DNA of 64,000 nt from Meridianimarinicoccus sp. MJW13 (GTDB lineage Bacteria > Pseudomonadota > Alphaproteobacteria > Rhodobacterales > Rhodobacteraceae). Location: positions 248,001 to 312,000 of the forward strand of contig NZ_JACNMU010000005.1 of the NCBI RefSeq assembly GCF_014901205.1, given 5' to 3'. This document shows, piece after piece, positions 1 through 8,904 of this stretch. Numbering within the stretch: position 1 is the first letter of the stretch; the number at the start of each line of letters is the position of its first letter. The notes under the pieces were generated by a model. That model saw only the letters and a program-made list of their open reading frames with translations. It was not told the DNA's origin and searched no databases. The translations under genes and the position numbers were made by a program.

Positions 1-58
1 GAAACGGGCGCGCGTGCAACTCGTTGGAGAGCGCATAGCGCAGCTCATGATCTTTCAT
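1..58 (-). CDS. DUF3422 family protein, N-terminal fragment
   Basis: Only the first 19 codons lie in the window; the gene continues past the left edge. The translated start contains the segment LRYALSNELHARPF, which resembles the conserved opening of DUF3422 proteins, a membrane-associated family of unknown function common in proteobacteria. The ATG is at 58 on the minus strand. The call rests on this short motif alone. Confidence 0.6.
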   Translation of the reverse strand, partial: MKDHELRYALSNELHARPF

Positions 59-91
59 GTCGGGGTTCTCTGGCCTCGGCGGCAATGGCAG

Positions 92-115
92 GGGCGGCCC
101 CCGAAGGCGCCGCCC
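92..115 (-). terminator. possible hairpin terminator behind the phasin gene
   Basis: GGGCGGC (92-98) and GCCGCCC (109-115) can pair around a 10-base loop, 8 bases past the phasin stop. There is no T tract, so this is only a candidate. Confidence 0.3.
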
Positions 116-122
116 GTCCGGA

Positions 123-581
123 TCACTTGGGTTTCTTCAGCTCGGTCATCGCCTCGTCGACCTGACCCTTCAGCTGGGTATAGGCCTCTTCGTTGGCGTC
201 GCGCGCGCTGTCGGCCAGCTTGCGCATCAGCACCAGGGCCTTTTCCACGGCCTCGCCATAGGCTTCGGTGCGTTTGGAAATCGCGTCCGGTCCGGTGGTC
301 TCATCCATCCAGGCCGTATGTTCGCGTGCCGCGCTGGTCATCTGGCCGAAAACCTCCATCTGCTTTTCCAGCAGATCCTTGTAGGCAGCGGCTGCGGCCT
401 TGTTGGCGTCAACCATGGCTTCGAAGTTCTTGCGGTTCATGTCGAACACACCCGACATGTCGAAGGCCGGGCTTTTCGCCGGTTCGAACGCCGAGAACAT
501 GCGGTTCGGATCGAAATACTTCTGCACGTCGTTCGGGTCGAACATCTTGAACATCTGGCTGAAATCGTATGGATTCTTCAT
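123..581 (-). CDS. phaP: phasin family protein (PHB granule-associated)
   Basis: A 152-residue, helix-rich, Ala/Lys/Glu-rich protein without signal peptide. The N-terminal stretch has Asn/Asp-Pro repeats (DPND, DPNR) around phenylalanines, followed by a long amphipathic region with NFEAMVDANKAAA and a phasin-type YGEAVEKAL segment. Phasins coat polyhydroxybutyrate granules and limit their size. The ATG at 581 is preceded by GGGGGA at a good distance; a longer upstream frame lacks family similarity. It is transcribed away from the selD fusion, sharing the region 582-792. The scoAB acetoacetate-utilisation genes elsewhere in the window fit an organism with PHB metabolism. Family assignment is confident, the precise paralogue is not. 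Confidence 0.8.
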   Translation of the reverse strand: MKNPYDFSQMFKMFDPNDVQKYFDPNRMFSAFEPAKSPAFDMSGVFDMNRKNFEAMVDANKAAAAAYKDLLEKQMEVFGQMTSAAREHTAWMDETTGPDAISKRTEAYGEAVEKALVLMRKLADSARDANEEAYTQLKGQVDEAMTELKKPK

Positions 582-792
582 CACGTCGGTTTTCCCCCAT
601 TCTTCCACGGGCATTCCGGAACCAGGTTCCGTCCCGCAGTGAACCATAAACAGCTTCGTCCCGCCAAGGCAGAGGAAGGCCCGTAGTGCGACAGAATCAC
701 ACTGGCGCAAGCCGCCTGTTGCCCGTTTGCGAATTGCCGTATCCGCTGGGGCGGACCGGCCACATCCCGCGACCGGCGCTGGAGATTGCCCG

Positions 793-3000
793 ATGATGAC
801 ACCGCCCCTGCCCCTGACCCGCGACCTTGTTCTGGTCGGTGGCGGCCATACCCATGCGCTGGTTCTGCGCAAATGGGGCATGGCGCCGGTGGCGGGCGTG
901 CGGCTGACGCTGATCAATCCCGGCCCGACCGCGCCCTATTCGGGCATGCTGCCGGGGCATGTGGCAGGGCATTACAACCGCGCCGATCTGGACATTGACC
1001 TTGTACGGCTGGCGCGTTTTGCCGGGGCGCGGCTGATCCTGGACGCGGCCACCGGCATCGATCGCGATGCGCAAGAGGTCCATGTCGCCGGGCGGGCGCC
1101 GGTGGCCTATGATCTGGTTTCGGTCGGCGTGGGCATCACCTCGGACATGCCGGTGCTGCCGGGGTTTGCCGAGCATTGCGTGCCGGCCAAGCCGCTGGGC
1201 CCCTTCGCGCGCCGCTGGGCCGCGTTCGTCGAGCAGACCGAGACGACAGGCACCCCGGCCCGCGTGGCGATCATCGGCGCCGGTGTGGCCGGGGTCGAAC
1301 TGGCCCTGGCGATGGCCCACCGCCTGCACGCCGCCGGGGTTGCCGCGCCCGAGGTCACGCTGGTCGAGGCCGCCGCGCCGCTGGCCCTTCTGCGACCCAG
1401 GGCCCAGGCGCTGTTGCTGGATCGGCTGACCGATGCCGGGATCGCCCTGCGCGACAACTGCCGCATCACCCATGTCACCGAGGGCGCGCTGCATCTGGAC
1501 GACGGCGGCCCGATCCCCTTCGATTTCTGCGTCGGCACCGCCGGCACCCGGCCGCATCCCTGGATCGCCGGGACCGGGCTGGAACTGACCGACGGCTTCA
1601 TCAACGTCGGCCCCGACCTGCGCAGCCTGTCCGACCCGCTGATCTATGCGGTGGGCGATTGTGCCCATCTGACCCATGCACCCCGCCCCAAGGCCGGGGT
1701 GTTTGCGGTGCGCGAGGCGCCGATCCTCTATGACAACCTCAAGGCCGATCTGACCGGGCAGTCGCGCCGCCGCACTTATGCGCCACAACGCGACTACCTC
1801 AAGCTGATCTCGCTGGGCGGCAAGGACGCGCTGGTCGAGAAAGGCCCGGTGACCCTGGCCGCACCCTGGTTGTGGCGGCTGAAGAACAAGATCGATCAGG
1901 ACTTCATGGAGAAGTTCCGGACCCTGCCTGCGATGGAAATCCCGCCCCTGCCCCGCGTCACCGCCGCCGGGGTGCGCGAGGCGGTGCAGTCGCGCCCGCC
2001 GCTGTGTGGCGGCTGCGGGGCCAAGGTCGGACCGGCGACGTTGGCCCAGGCGCTGGCCCGCCTGCCCGAAACCGGTCGCAAGGATCTGACCTCGCGCCCC
2101 GGCGATGACGCGGCGATCCTGGATCTGGGCGAAGGCCGGTTCCAGGTGCTGACCACCGATCACCTGCGCGCGGTGCTGCCCGATCCCTGGCGCATGGCAC
2201 AGATCACCGCGTTGCACGCGCTTGGCGACATCTGGGCCATGGGCGCGGCACCGCAGGTGGCGCTGGCCAGCCTGACCCTGCCCGCCATGCGGGACGAGAT
2301 GCAGGCGCGCACCCTGTCCGAAATCACCGAGGCTGCCAGTGCCGTCTTCCGCGCTGCCGGGGCCGACCTGGCCGGGGGCCACACCACGCAGGGTGCCGAG
2401 CTCAGCCTGGGATTCACGGTCACCGGGATTTGCGACCGCCCGCCGATCGAGTTGTCCGGCGCGCAGCCCGGCGACGCGCTGATCCTGACCCGCGCGCTGG
2501 GGTCCGGCACCCTGCTGGCCGCCGAGATGCGCGGGCTGGCGGCGGGGGCGGATATGGCAGCGCTTTATGCCACGCTGGTCCGGTCGCAGGCGGATGCGGC
2601 GGCACTGCTGGCACCGCTGGCCCATGCGATGACCGATGTGACGGGCTTCGGGCTGGCCGGTCACGCGCTGGCGATGGCGCGCGCCTCGGGTGTGGGCCTG
2701 ACCCTCGATCCCGCGGGGCCGGCACTCTACACGGGCGCCGAGGCGCTGGCAGCCGGTGGTGTGCGATCGTCACTGTTCACGGCGAACCGGGACCACGCCT
2801 TGCCGTCGATGGAAGGGTTCGGGGATGGCCCGCGCAGCGCACTTCTGTTCGACCCGCAGACCTGCGGCGGCTTTCTGGCCGCAGTGCCTGCGGAGGCGGC
2901 AGCGGGCGCGGTGGACAGGCTGCAGGCCATGGGCCATGCGGCCCGGCAGATCGGATCGGTGGGCATCGCGCCCGCAGGGATCATCCGCGCGGCGCGCTGA
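793..3000 (+). CDS. selD: NAD(P)/FAD oxidoreductase fused to selenide, water dikinase
   Basis: A 735-residue two-domain protein. Residues 1 to about 375 form a type II NADH-dehydrogenase-like flavoprotein: a dinucleotide-binding GGGHTH at 16-21, a second motif IIGAGVAG near 160-167, and VGDCAHLTHAPRPKAGVFA near 285. From about residue 395 the protein is SelD, which makes selenophosphate from selenide and ATP: GGCGAK near 406-411, PGDDAAIL near 436, then GGHTTQGAELSLGF. Cys408 aligns with the catalytic Cys/Sec; the second Cys of the usual CGCK motif is Ala here. Such fusions are known in cyanobacteria and some proteobacteria; the oxidoreductase may supply or reduce selenium, which is inference. 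ATG 793 follows GGAG at 781. The 3' end overlaps selU, the likely user of selenophosphate, by 20 bp. Confidence 0.93.
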   Translation: MMTPPLPLTRDLVLVGGGHTHALVLRKWGMAPVAGVRLTLINPGPTAPYSGMLPGHVAGHYNRADLDIDLVRLARFAGARLILDAATGIDRDAQEVHVAGRAPVAYDLVSVGVGITSDMPVLPGFAEHCVPAKPLGPFARRWAAFVEQTETTGTPARVAIIGAGVAGVELALAMAHRLHAAGVAAPEVTLVEAAAPLALLRPRAQALLLDRLTDAGIALRDNCRITHVTEGALHLDDGGPIPFDFCVGTAGTRPHPWIAGTGLELTDGFINVGPDLRSLSDPLIYAVGDCAHLTHAPRPKAGVFAVREAPILYDNLKADLTGQSRRRTYAPQRDYLKLISLGGKDALVEKGPVTLAAPWLWRLKNKIDQDFMEKFRTLPAMEIPPLPRVTAAGVREAVQSRPPLCGGCGAKVGPATLAQALARLPETGRKDLTSRPGDDAAILDLGEGRFQVLTTDHLRAVLPDPWRMAQITALHALGDIWAMGAAPQVALASLTLPAMRDEMQARTLSEITEAASAVFRAAGADLAGGHTTQGAELSLGFTVTGICDRPPIELSGAQPGDALILTRALGSGTLLAAEMRGLAAGADMAALYATLVRSQADAAALLAPLAHAMTDVTGFGLAGHALAMARASGVGLTLDPAGPALYTGAEALAAGGVRSSLFTANRDHALPSMEGFGDGPRSALLFDPQTCGGFLAAVPAEAAAGAVDRLQAMGHAARQIGSVGIAPAGIIRAAR

Positions 3001-4051
3001 CTGCCTGCTCCAGTGCCGCCGCGATGCGCGGCAGGGCGTCGGTCAATCCTTCGGGGGTCAGCGTTTCCAGATCCACGCAGGCCTTCACTGCGGGGTCATG
3101 GCGCGCAGAGGACCGCCGGTAGCGCGGATCGTAGTGCTGCGCCATCAGCCCGGCGGCAACCTCGCCATAGGCCCCTTCCGCCACCTGCGCTTGCCAGGCC
3201 GCGACCTGTGCTGCCCCGTGCAATCGCTGAAGCTTGCCGATGGTGGCGGCGAAACGCGCCGGGGCGGCCAGTAGATCAGCATAGGCGGTGAGGAAGAAGT
3301 CGGCCCGTGCCGCCAGGGGCGCCGCCAGCCGCACGCGCGGTGCCGCGCACATGGCCGACCAGACCTGCGGCGGCACGATCAGGTTGCCAACCTTTGAGCT
3401 TTCGGCCTCGACCACCACCGGGCGGGCCGAATCGAACCCGCAAAGTGCCTGCGCGATGGCGCCTTCAAAGGCCTTCTGGCTGGGCTGCGGGTCCGCCCGT
3501 CCGCCGAAGATCGAGCCGCGATGCCGGGCCAGCCCCTCCAGATCCAGAACCTGCCAGCCAGATTGCGCCAGAAGCTGCAGCACCTCGGTCTTGGCGGTGC
3601 AGGTCATGCCGTCCAACACCACCAGCGGCGGCGCAATCGGCTGGTCATACAGCGCGCGCACCACCAGCCGGCGATAGCTGCGATAACCGCCCTCCAGCGT
3701 TTCGGCGCGCCAGCCGATTTCTTTCAGCAGCCAGCCGAACGTGCCCGACCGCTGGCCGCCGCGCCAACAGTAGACCAGCGGCCGCCAGCCGCCTTCGCGG
3801 TTGGCAAGCGGGCCTTCCAGATGCGCGGCGATATTGCGGATGACCAGGGCCGCGCCCATCTTGCGGGCGCCGAAGCGGCTTTCCTGCACGTACATGGTGC
3901 CGACCCGGGCGCGTTCTTCATTGTTCAGCACCGGCAGGCTGAGGGCGCCGGGCAGGTGATCCTCGGCAAATTCAGCAGGCGAGCGCGCGTCGATCAGATC
4001 GTCGAAGCCCGCCTTGGACAAATCGCGCAGATCATTAAGGAGAAAAGCCAT
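2981..4051 (-). CDS. selU: tRNA 2-selenouridine synthase (SelU/MnmH/YbbB)
   Basis: A 356-residue protein, close to the 364 of E. coli YbbB. It replaces sulfur by selenium in wobble 2-thiouridine of tRNAs, using selenophosphate and a geranyl intermediate. The N-terminal rhodanese domain carries CWRGGQRSG with Cys95. A P-loop-like domain follows at 147-155, but it reads GMTCTAKT, so the second P-loop glycine is Ala153 and Cys151 stands where Gly is common. The ATG at 4051 begins MAFLLNDL, the usual start of the family; a frame extension upstream has no similarity. It is convergent with the SelD fusion and overlaps its tail. No selA or selB is visible, so tRNA modification may be the main use of selenium here (inference). 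Confidence 0.92.
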   Translation of the reverse strand: MAFLLNDLRDLSKAGFDDLIDARSPAEFAEDHLPGALSLPVLNNEERARVGTMYVQESRFGARKMGAALVIRNIAAHLEGPLANREGGWRPLVYCWRGGQRSGTFGWLLKEIGWRAETLEGGYRSYRRLVVRALYDQPIAPPLVVLDGMTCTAKTEVLQLLAQSGWQVLDLEGLARHRGSIFGGRADPQPSQKAFEGAIAQALCGFDSARPVVVEAESSKVGNLIVPPQVWSAMCAAPRVRLAAPLAARADFFLTAYADLLAAPARFAATIGKLQRLHGAAQVAAWQAQVAEGAYGEVAAGLMAQHYDPRYRRSSARHDPAVKACVDLETLTPEGLTDALPRIAAALEQAVSAPRG

Positions 4052-4155
4052 ACCTGCGCCTAGCACAGGCTGCCGTGACATGGGAAGCGGATGCGCCCGC
4101 CGCCCATTCGCCCATGGGCCGCAAAGCGGCGGGCCGGGCACCGCTTTGCGGCGCG

Positions 4156-4180
4156 TTTGAGTATTTTTGCCAAGAAGAAA
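4156..4180 (+). repeat. dispersed intergenic repeat, copy 1 (short form)
   Basis: GAGTATTTTTGCCAAGAAG at 4159-4177 with flanking T and A, in the gap between selU and ybbP (both minus strand). Same motif as copies at 11407, 18256, 43219, 58485 and 63613. The GC-rich half found in copies 4 to 6 is absent. Confidence 0.85.
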
Positions 4181-4240
4181 TGCGATGGTGCATGCAAGAG
4201 ACGGGGCGCGCCCTGCATTGCAGCAGCGCGGCCCCTGTCG

Positions 4241-6775
4241 CTAGCCCATGGCCCGCAGCACCCGCGCGGGGCGGGCAGCCAGGGGTGGCCAGGAAAAGCT
4301 GATCCCGGCCAGCAGGGTGACCCCGATGCCGCCCAGCACGATGGCCAGCGCGTTGCCCGGATCAAGCTGGAACGAACTGTCCATGACGAAGACCATGACC
4401 GCCCAGGCCGCGGTGGCCCCGGCGACAAGTGCCACGGCCCCGGCCGCCGTGCCCAGCAGCAGCGCGCGCAGGGCAAAGCCCAACAGGATCTGCGGCCGGG
4501 TGGCGCCGAGGGTTTTCAGGATTGCGGCTTCGTAGATCCGGCCGCGCACACCGGCGGCGGCGGCACCGATCAGCACCACGAAGCCGGTCAGCAAGGTGGC
4601 CCCGGCGCCATAGGACGTGGCCGCCGCAAGGCTGCGCAACACGCGTGCCACATTGTCGATGGCGTCACGCACCCGGATGGCGGTGATGTTGGGATAGGCG
4701 CTGGCCAGGTCGCGCAGGATGGCGGCTTCGGCCTCGGCCTCGGCATAGACTGTCGCGATATGGGTGTGCGGGGCACCCCTGAGGGCAGCGGGGTTCAGCG
4801 ACAGCACGAAGCCGATCCCGGCGTTGGAGAAATCCACCTCGCGGAAGCTGGCGATTTCGGCCTCGATGTCGCGGCCCAGGATGTTGACCGTCAGCCGGTC
4901 GCCCAACGACAGGCCCAACTCCCCGGCCTCTTCGGCGGCGACGCTGGCCAGCGGCGGGCCATCATAGTCCGCCGGCCACCAGTCGCCGGCCACCACCGAG
5001 GTGTTGCGCGGCACCTCTTGCGAATAGGTCACACCCCGGTCGCCGCGCAGCACCCAGTGGTCGCCGGCAACCTCGCGCGCGGGCAGGCCGTTGATGCGGG
5101 TGACGACGCCGCGCAGCATCGGGGCGCTGTCAACGCGGCTGACGGCGGGGTCGGTTTGCAGGCGGGCGAGGAAGCCCTCCATCTGGTCGGGCTGGATGTC
5201 GACGAAGAAATAGCTGGGCGCGATTTCGGGCAGGTCGCGCTGGATGGCGCCGCGCAGGTTGCTGTCGATCTGGCCCACCGCCGCCAGAACGGTCAGTCCC
5301 AGCCCCAGCGACAGCACCACGGCGGTGGCATCCTCGCCCGCGCCGCCGATGGCGCCCAGCGCGGTGCGCAGGGTGCGATGGTGGCGCAGCGCCTGCCGCT
5401 TGGCCAGCCAGCGCGCGCCGCGGCGCAGGGCCCAGGCCGTCAGGGCCAGCACCAGCAAGGCGGCGAGAATGGCGCCCGCCGTCCAGAGCGCCAGGCGCGG
5501 CACGTCCGACAGCGCGGTGGCCAGCCCGACAAGGGCCAGCAACAGACCGGCGATGACCAGCAGGTATCGCAGCCGTGGCAAGCGGGCGTCGGGACCGGAG
5601 GGATCGCGGAACAGGGCCGCGGCGCGCACGTCCTCGCTGCGCGCCAGCGGCCAGAGCGCGAAGACCAGCGCCGTCAGCGTACCGTACAGCGCCGCTTCGG
5701 CCAGCGGTCGGGGGCTGAGCCCGAAGGCCACCGGCACCGGCAGGCGCGCCTCGATCAGCGGTGCCATCGCCAGTGGCAGGGCCGCGCCCAACACGACCCC
5801 GGACGCAACGCCCAGCGCCGTGACCAGCCCGACCTGCAGAAGATAGATGGCAAAGATCGTGGTGCGATCCGCGCCCAGGGTTTTCAATGTGGCGATCACC
5901 CCGGTCTTGGAGGCCAGATAGGCGCGCACCGAGGCCGAGATCCCGACCCCGCCCACCGCCAGACCCGCCAGCCCGACCAGCACCAGGAAGGCGCTGATCC
6001 GGTCGACGAAGGCGCGCACGCCGGGCGCGCCGTTGCGGGCATCGCGCCAGCGCACGCCGCTGTCACGGAAGGCGGTTTCGGCGGCGGTTTCCAAACCGGC
6101 CAGATCGGCACCCTCGGGCAGATCCAGACGGTAGCGGGTTTCATACAGGGTGCCGTCGCCCAGCAGTCCCGAAGCCTCGAGCGCCGTGCGCCGCACGATG
6201 GTGCGCGGCCCCAGTGCGAAACCGGCCGAGGAGGCATCGGGTTCGACCTCCAGCGCGGCCATCAGCACGAAGTCCTGCACGCCGAGTTTGAACCGGTCGC
6301 CGGGGGCCAGCCCCAGACGGTCGATCAGCACCTGCTGCATGACCGCGCCGGGAAGAACCGCGTCGCCGTCCAGCGCCGTGGCCAGCGGCATGTCGGGCGA
6401 CAGCGTCACAGCGCCGACCAGCGGATAGGCGTCGTCCACCGCCTTGACCTGTGTCAGCCCGCGTTCGGTCACGTCACCCCGTTCGACCACCGCCATGGAG
6501 CGAAAGTCATAGACTTCGGACAGGCGCAGGGCGCGCACTTCCATCCAGCGGCGTTCCTCGGGGAAGGCCGGGCGGTAGGTGAAGGTCATCTCGGCATCAC
6601 CACCCAGGATGACCGCGCCTTCCGAGCGCAGCCCTTCCTGAATGGCACTGCGCACCATGCCGACGGCGGCAATGGCGGTGACACCCAGCATCAGGCACAG
6701 CAGGAACACGGCAAAGCCGCGCAATCCGCCGCGCAATTCGCGCCGCGCAATGCGGCTGGCGACGGCCAGGGTCAT
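4241..6775 (-). CDS. ybbP: ABC transporter permease, FtsX/YbbP type
   Basis: An 844-residue integral membrane protein with an N-terminal TM segment after RRELRGGLRGFAVFLLC, a large extracytoplasmic part, an FtsX-type TM bundle near 265-420, a second periplasmic region with MacB-like features, and a final three-TM FtsX bundle. It matches the size and layout of E. coli YbbP. With the ATPase YbbA it forms an exporter of the MacB/LolCDE superfamily; the substrate is unknown, but linkage to a TesA esterase suggests lipid or acyl cargo (inference). The ATG overlaps the ybbA stop as ATGA, so the two are translationally coupled. Confidence 0.88.
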   Translation of the reverse strand: MTLAVASRIARRELRGGLRGFAVFLLCLMLGVTAIAAVGMVRSAIQEGLRSEGAVILGGDAEMTFTYRPAFPEERRWMEVRALRLSEVYDFRSMAVVERGDVTERGLTQVKAVDDAYPLVGAVTLSPDMPLATALDGDAVLPGAVMQQVLIDRLGLAPGDRFKLGVQDFVLMAALEVEPDASSAGFALGPRTIVRRTALEASGLLGDGTLYETRYRLDLPEGADLAGLETAAETAFRDSGVRWRDARNGAPGVRAFVDRISAFLVLVGLAGLAVGGVGISASVRAYLASKTGVIATLKTLGADRTTIFAIYLLQVGLVTALGVASGVVLGAALPLAMAPLIEARLPVPVAFGLSPRPLAEAALYGTLTALVFALWPLARSEDVRAAALFRDPSGPDARLPRLRYLLVIAGLLLALVGLATALSDVPRLALWTAGAILAALLVLALTAWALRRGARWLAKRQALRHHRTLRTALGAIGGAGEDATAVVLSLGLGLTVLAAVGQIDSNLRGAIQRDLPEIAPSYFFVDIQPDQMEGFLARLQTDPAVSRVDSAPMLRGVVTRINGLPAREVAGDHWVLRGDRGVTYSQEVPRNTSVVAGDWWPADYDGPPLASVAAEEAGELGLSLGDRLTVNILGRDIEAEIASFREVDFSNAGIGFVLSLNPAALRGAPHTHIATVYAEAEAEAAILRDLASAYPNITAIRVRDAIDNVARVLRSLAAATSYGAGATLLTGFVVLIGAAAAGVRGRIYEAAILKTLGATRPQILLGFALRALLLGTAAGAVALVAGATAAWAVMVFVMDSSFQLDPGNALAIVLGGIGVTLLAGISFSWPPLAARPARVLRAMG

Positions 6776-7467
6776 TCGGCGGCCCGCAATGCGTCTTCGC
6801 TTTCGATGCGGCCATCGCGCAGATGCACCACCCGGTCACAGCGGTCGGCCAGGTCCGGCGCATGGGTGACCAGCACCAGCGTCGCGCCATGGCGGTCGCG
6901 CAGGCCGAACAGCAGGTCCATGATCGCCGCGCCATTGGTGCCGTCCAGATTGCCCGTCGGCTCATCCGCCAGCAGAATTACGGGACGCGGGGCGGCGGCG
7001 CGGGCCAGGGCCACGCGTTGCTGCTCGCCCCCCGACATCTGCGCGGGATAGTGATCCATGCGGGCGCCCAGCCCGACGGCTTCCAACTCGGCCCCGGCAC
7101 GGTCGAAGGCATCCCGATGCCCGGCCAGTTCCAGCGGTGTTGCAACATTTTCCAGCGCGGTCATGGTAGGGATCAGGTGGAAGGATTGGAACACCACACC
7201 CATATGCCCCCTGCGGAAGCGGGCCAATTGGTCCTCGTTCAGCGCCGTCAGATCCTGACCCAGCGCGTGAACCGATCCGCCGGTGGCGCTTTCTAGCCCG
7301 CCCATGAGCATGAGGAGCGACGACTTGCCAGATCCCGACGGCCCCACCAGCCCCAGCGTTTCCCCCCGCGCCACCTTCAAGGTGATGCCGCGCAGGATAT
7401 CCACCGGCCCCGCATTGCCCTGCAGGGTCAGTTTGGCGTCGCGCAGCGACAGGACGGGTTCGGTCAT
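6772..7467 (-). CDS. ybbA: ABC transporter ATP-binding protein, YbbA type
   Basis: 231 residues. Walker A GPSGSGKSS at 42-50, a Q-loop in VVFQSFHL, the signature MSGGEQQR, Walker B LLADEPTGNLDG and a switch histidine in LVTHAPD. The ADEPTGNLD form is typical of the LolD/MacB/YbbA subfamily that powers FtsX-type permeases. ATG 7467 is preceded by GGAG on the minus strand. The start codon lies in the same CATG as the tesA start on the other strand, and the gene is first of the ybbA-ybbP pair. The tesA/ybbAP arrangement is the same as in E. coli. Confidence 0.93.
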   Translation of the reverse strand: MTEPVLSLRDAKLTLQGNAGPVDILRGITLKVARGETLGLVGPSGSGKSSLLMLMGGLESATGGSVHALGQDLTALNEDQLARFRRGHMGVVFQSFHLIPTMTALENVATPLELAGHRDAFDRAGAELEAVGLGARMDHYPAQMSGGEQQRVALARAAAPRPVILLADEPTGNLDGTNGAAIMDLLFGLRDRHGATLVLVTHAPDLADRCDRVVHLRDGRIESEDALRAAE

Positions 7468-8161
7468 GGGGCGGCTCCGGGGCAAGGGTCGTCTCTTGGC
7501 ATATGGCGCGCGCAGCCGTGGACGCAAGTTCTTGGGCGCGCTTGTGCTGTCGCTGATCCCATTGGCCGCGGCGGCAGAGCCGGTCGTGGTGGCCGCCCTG
7601 GGCGACAGCCTGACGCAGGGGTACGGTCTGCCGGTCGAAGATGGGCTGGTGCCGCAATTGCAGGACTGGCTGGCCGAAAACGAGGTCTCGGCAAAGGTTC
7701 TGAACGCCGGGGTGTCGGGCGACACCACCGCCGGCGGGCTGGCCCGCATCGGTTGGACTCTGACCTCGGAAGTGGATGCGCTGATCGTGGCCCTTGGCGG
7801 CAACGACCTGCTGCGCGGCATCGATCCCCTCGCCAGCCGCGCCAACCTTGAAGGCATCCTGTCCGAGGCGCGCGGCCGCGGCCTGCCGGTATTGATGATC
7901 GGGATGGAGGCTCCCGGCAACTATGGTCCCGGCTACAAGGCCGCCTTCGACAGCATGTATCCCGATCTGGCCATGCGCTACGACGCGCTGCTGGTACCCG
8001 ACATGCTGGCGCCGCTGAAGGCGCTTCAGGCCAAGGATCCGCAGGCGATGGCGCGCTACATGCAAGCGGATCGGCTGCATCCCAATGCCGAAGGCGTCCG
8101 GGTGATCGTCGAGACCATCGGCCCCGAGGTCGCCCGGCTGGTGGCGCGCGCCCAGCCCTGA
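7466..8161 (+). CDS. tesA: secreted arylesterase / TesA-like GDSL lipase
   Basis: SGNH hydrolase of about 231 residues: block I GDSLTQGYG with Ser48, block II Gly in NAGVSGDTTAGG, block III GGND near residue 113, block V DRLHPN with Asp202 and His205. All four catalytic blocks are intact. A signal peptide (KFLGALVLSLIPLAAAA) points to the periplasm. Members hydrolyse acyl-CoA thioesters, aryl esters and lysophospholipids in vitro. The ATG at 7466 shares CATG with the ybbA start; a TTG at 7496, preceded by AAGGGT, would give a more usual signal-peptide length and is a real alternative start. Confidence 0.9.
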   Translation: MGRLRGKGRLLAYGARSRGRKFLGALVLSLIPLAAAAEPVVVAALGDSLTQGYGLPVEDGLVPQLQDWLAENEVSAKVLNAGVSGDTTAGGLARIGWTLTSEVDALIVALGGNDLLRGIDPLASRANLEGILSEARGRGLPVLMIGMEAPGNYGPGYKAAFDSMYPDLAMRYDALLVPDMLAPLKALQAKDPQAMARYMQADRLHPNAEGVRVIVETIGPEVARLVARAQP

Positions 8162-8247
8162 CCCGCGTCCTCCCGACCCCTGTCCGCGCCGCGCCAATGC
8201 GCTAGGTTCCCGGTGTCACGACGGCTTTTTCAGGACACCGCCCCGCC

Positions 8248-8904
8248 ATGCTTCTCGACATTCGCGATTTGCGCAAGACCTTTCCCGGCGATCCCGCCCC
8301 GGTGACCGTGCTGGACGGCGTGTCGCTGGCGCTGGACGCGGGCGAGACGCTGGCCCTGACCGGGGAAAGCGGCAGCGGCAAGAGCACGCTTTTGACCCTG
8401 ATCGCGGGGCTGGACCGGCCCGATGCCGGACAGCTGCGGATCAACGGCACCGAGATCACAACCCTGCGCGACTGCGCCCTTGCCGCGCTGCGCCGCGACA
8501 CGGTGGGGCTGGTGTTCCAGCAGTTCAACCTGATCCCGTCCCTCACCTGCGGCCAGAACCTGAGCTTTCATGCCCGTCTGGCGGGCCGCGAAGACCGCGA
8601 CTGGCAGGACCAGATCGCCACACGGCTGGGGCTGGCCCCGCTGCTGGACCGCTACCCCGAGCAATTGTCGGGCGGCCAGCAACAGCGCGTGGCCATTGGC
8701 CGGACCCTTGCGGCGCGTCCGGCGCTGATCCTCGCCGATGAGCCCACCGGCAACCTGGACGAAGACAGCAGCGAAGCGGTGCTGCAACTGTTCCTCGACC
8801 TGTCGCGCGACAGCGGCGCCGCACTGCTGATGGTCACCCATTCGCAGGTGCTGGCGGCACGGCTGGACCGGCGCGCGCATCTGAGCCACGGGACAATCGA
8901 ATGA
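8248..8904 (+). CDS. ABC transporter ATP-binding protein (LolD/MacB-like)
   Basis: 218 residues with Walker A GESGSGKST at 39-47, Q-loop in VFQQFNLI, signature LSGGQQQR, Walker B LILADEPTGNLDED and switch His in MVTHSQ. It belongs to the same subfamily as YbbA. The start codon of the permease overlaps its stop as ATGA, so it pairs with that permease. Position directly before an FtsX permease and an AttH-like secreted protein matches the att-type ABC clusters of proteobacteria. Substrate unknown. Confidence 0.92.
   Translation: MLLDIRDLRKTFPGDPAPVTVLDGVSLALDAGETLALTGESGSGKSTLLTLIAGLDRPDAGQLRINGTEITTLRDCALAALRRDTVGLVFQQFNLIPSLTCGQNLSFHARLAGREDRDWQDQIATRLGLAPLLDRYPEQLSGGQQQRVAIGRTLAARPALILADEPTGNLDEDSSEAVLQLFLDLSRDSGAALLMVTHSQVLAARLDRRAHLSHGTIE

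Noticed and set aside
697-2664. Long minus-strand open frame (about 655 codons) opposite the selD fusion
   Set aside because: Low-complexity composition typical of antisense frames in high-GC DNA; the plus strand encodes a clear two-domain enzyme.
4091-7051. Very long plus-strand open frame (about 986 codons) opposite ybbP
   Set aside because: Its product is Gln/Gly/His/Arg-rich without any domain, the mirror of a high-GC gene; the minus-strand frames give clear YbbP and YbbA proteins.
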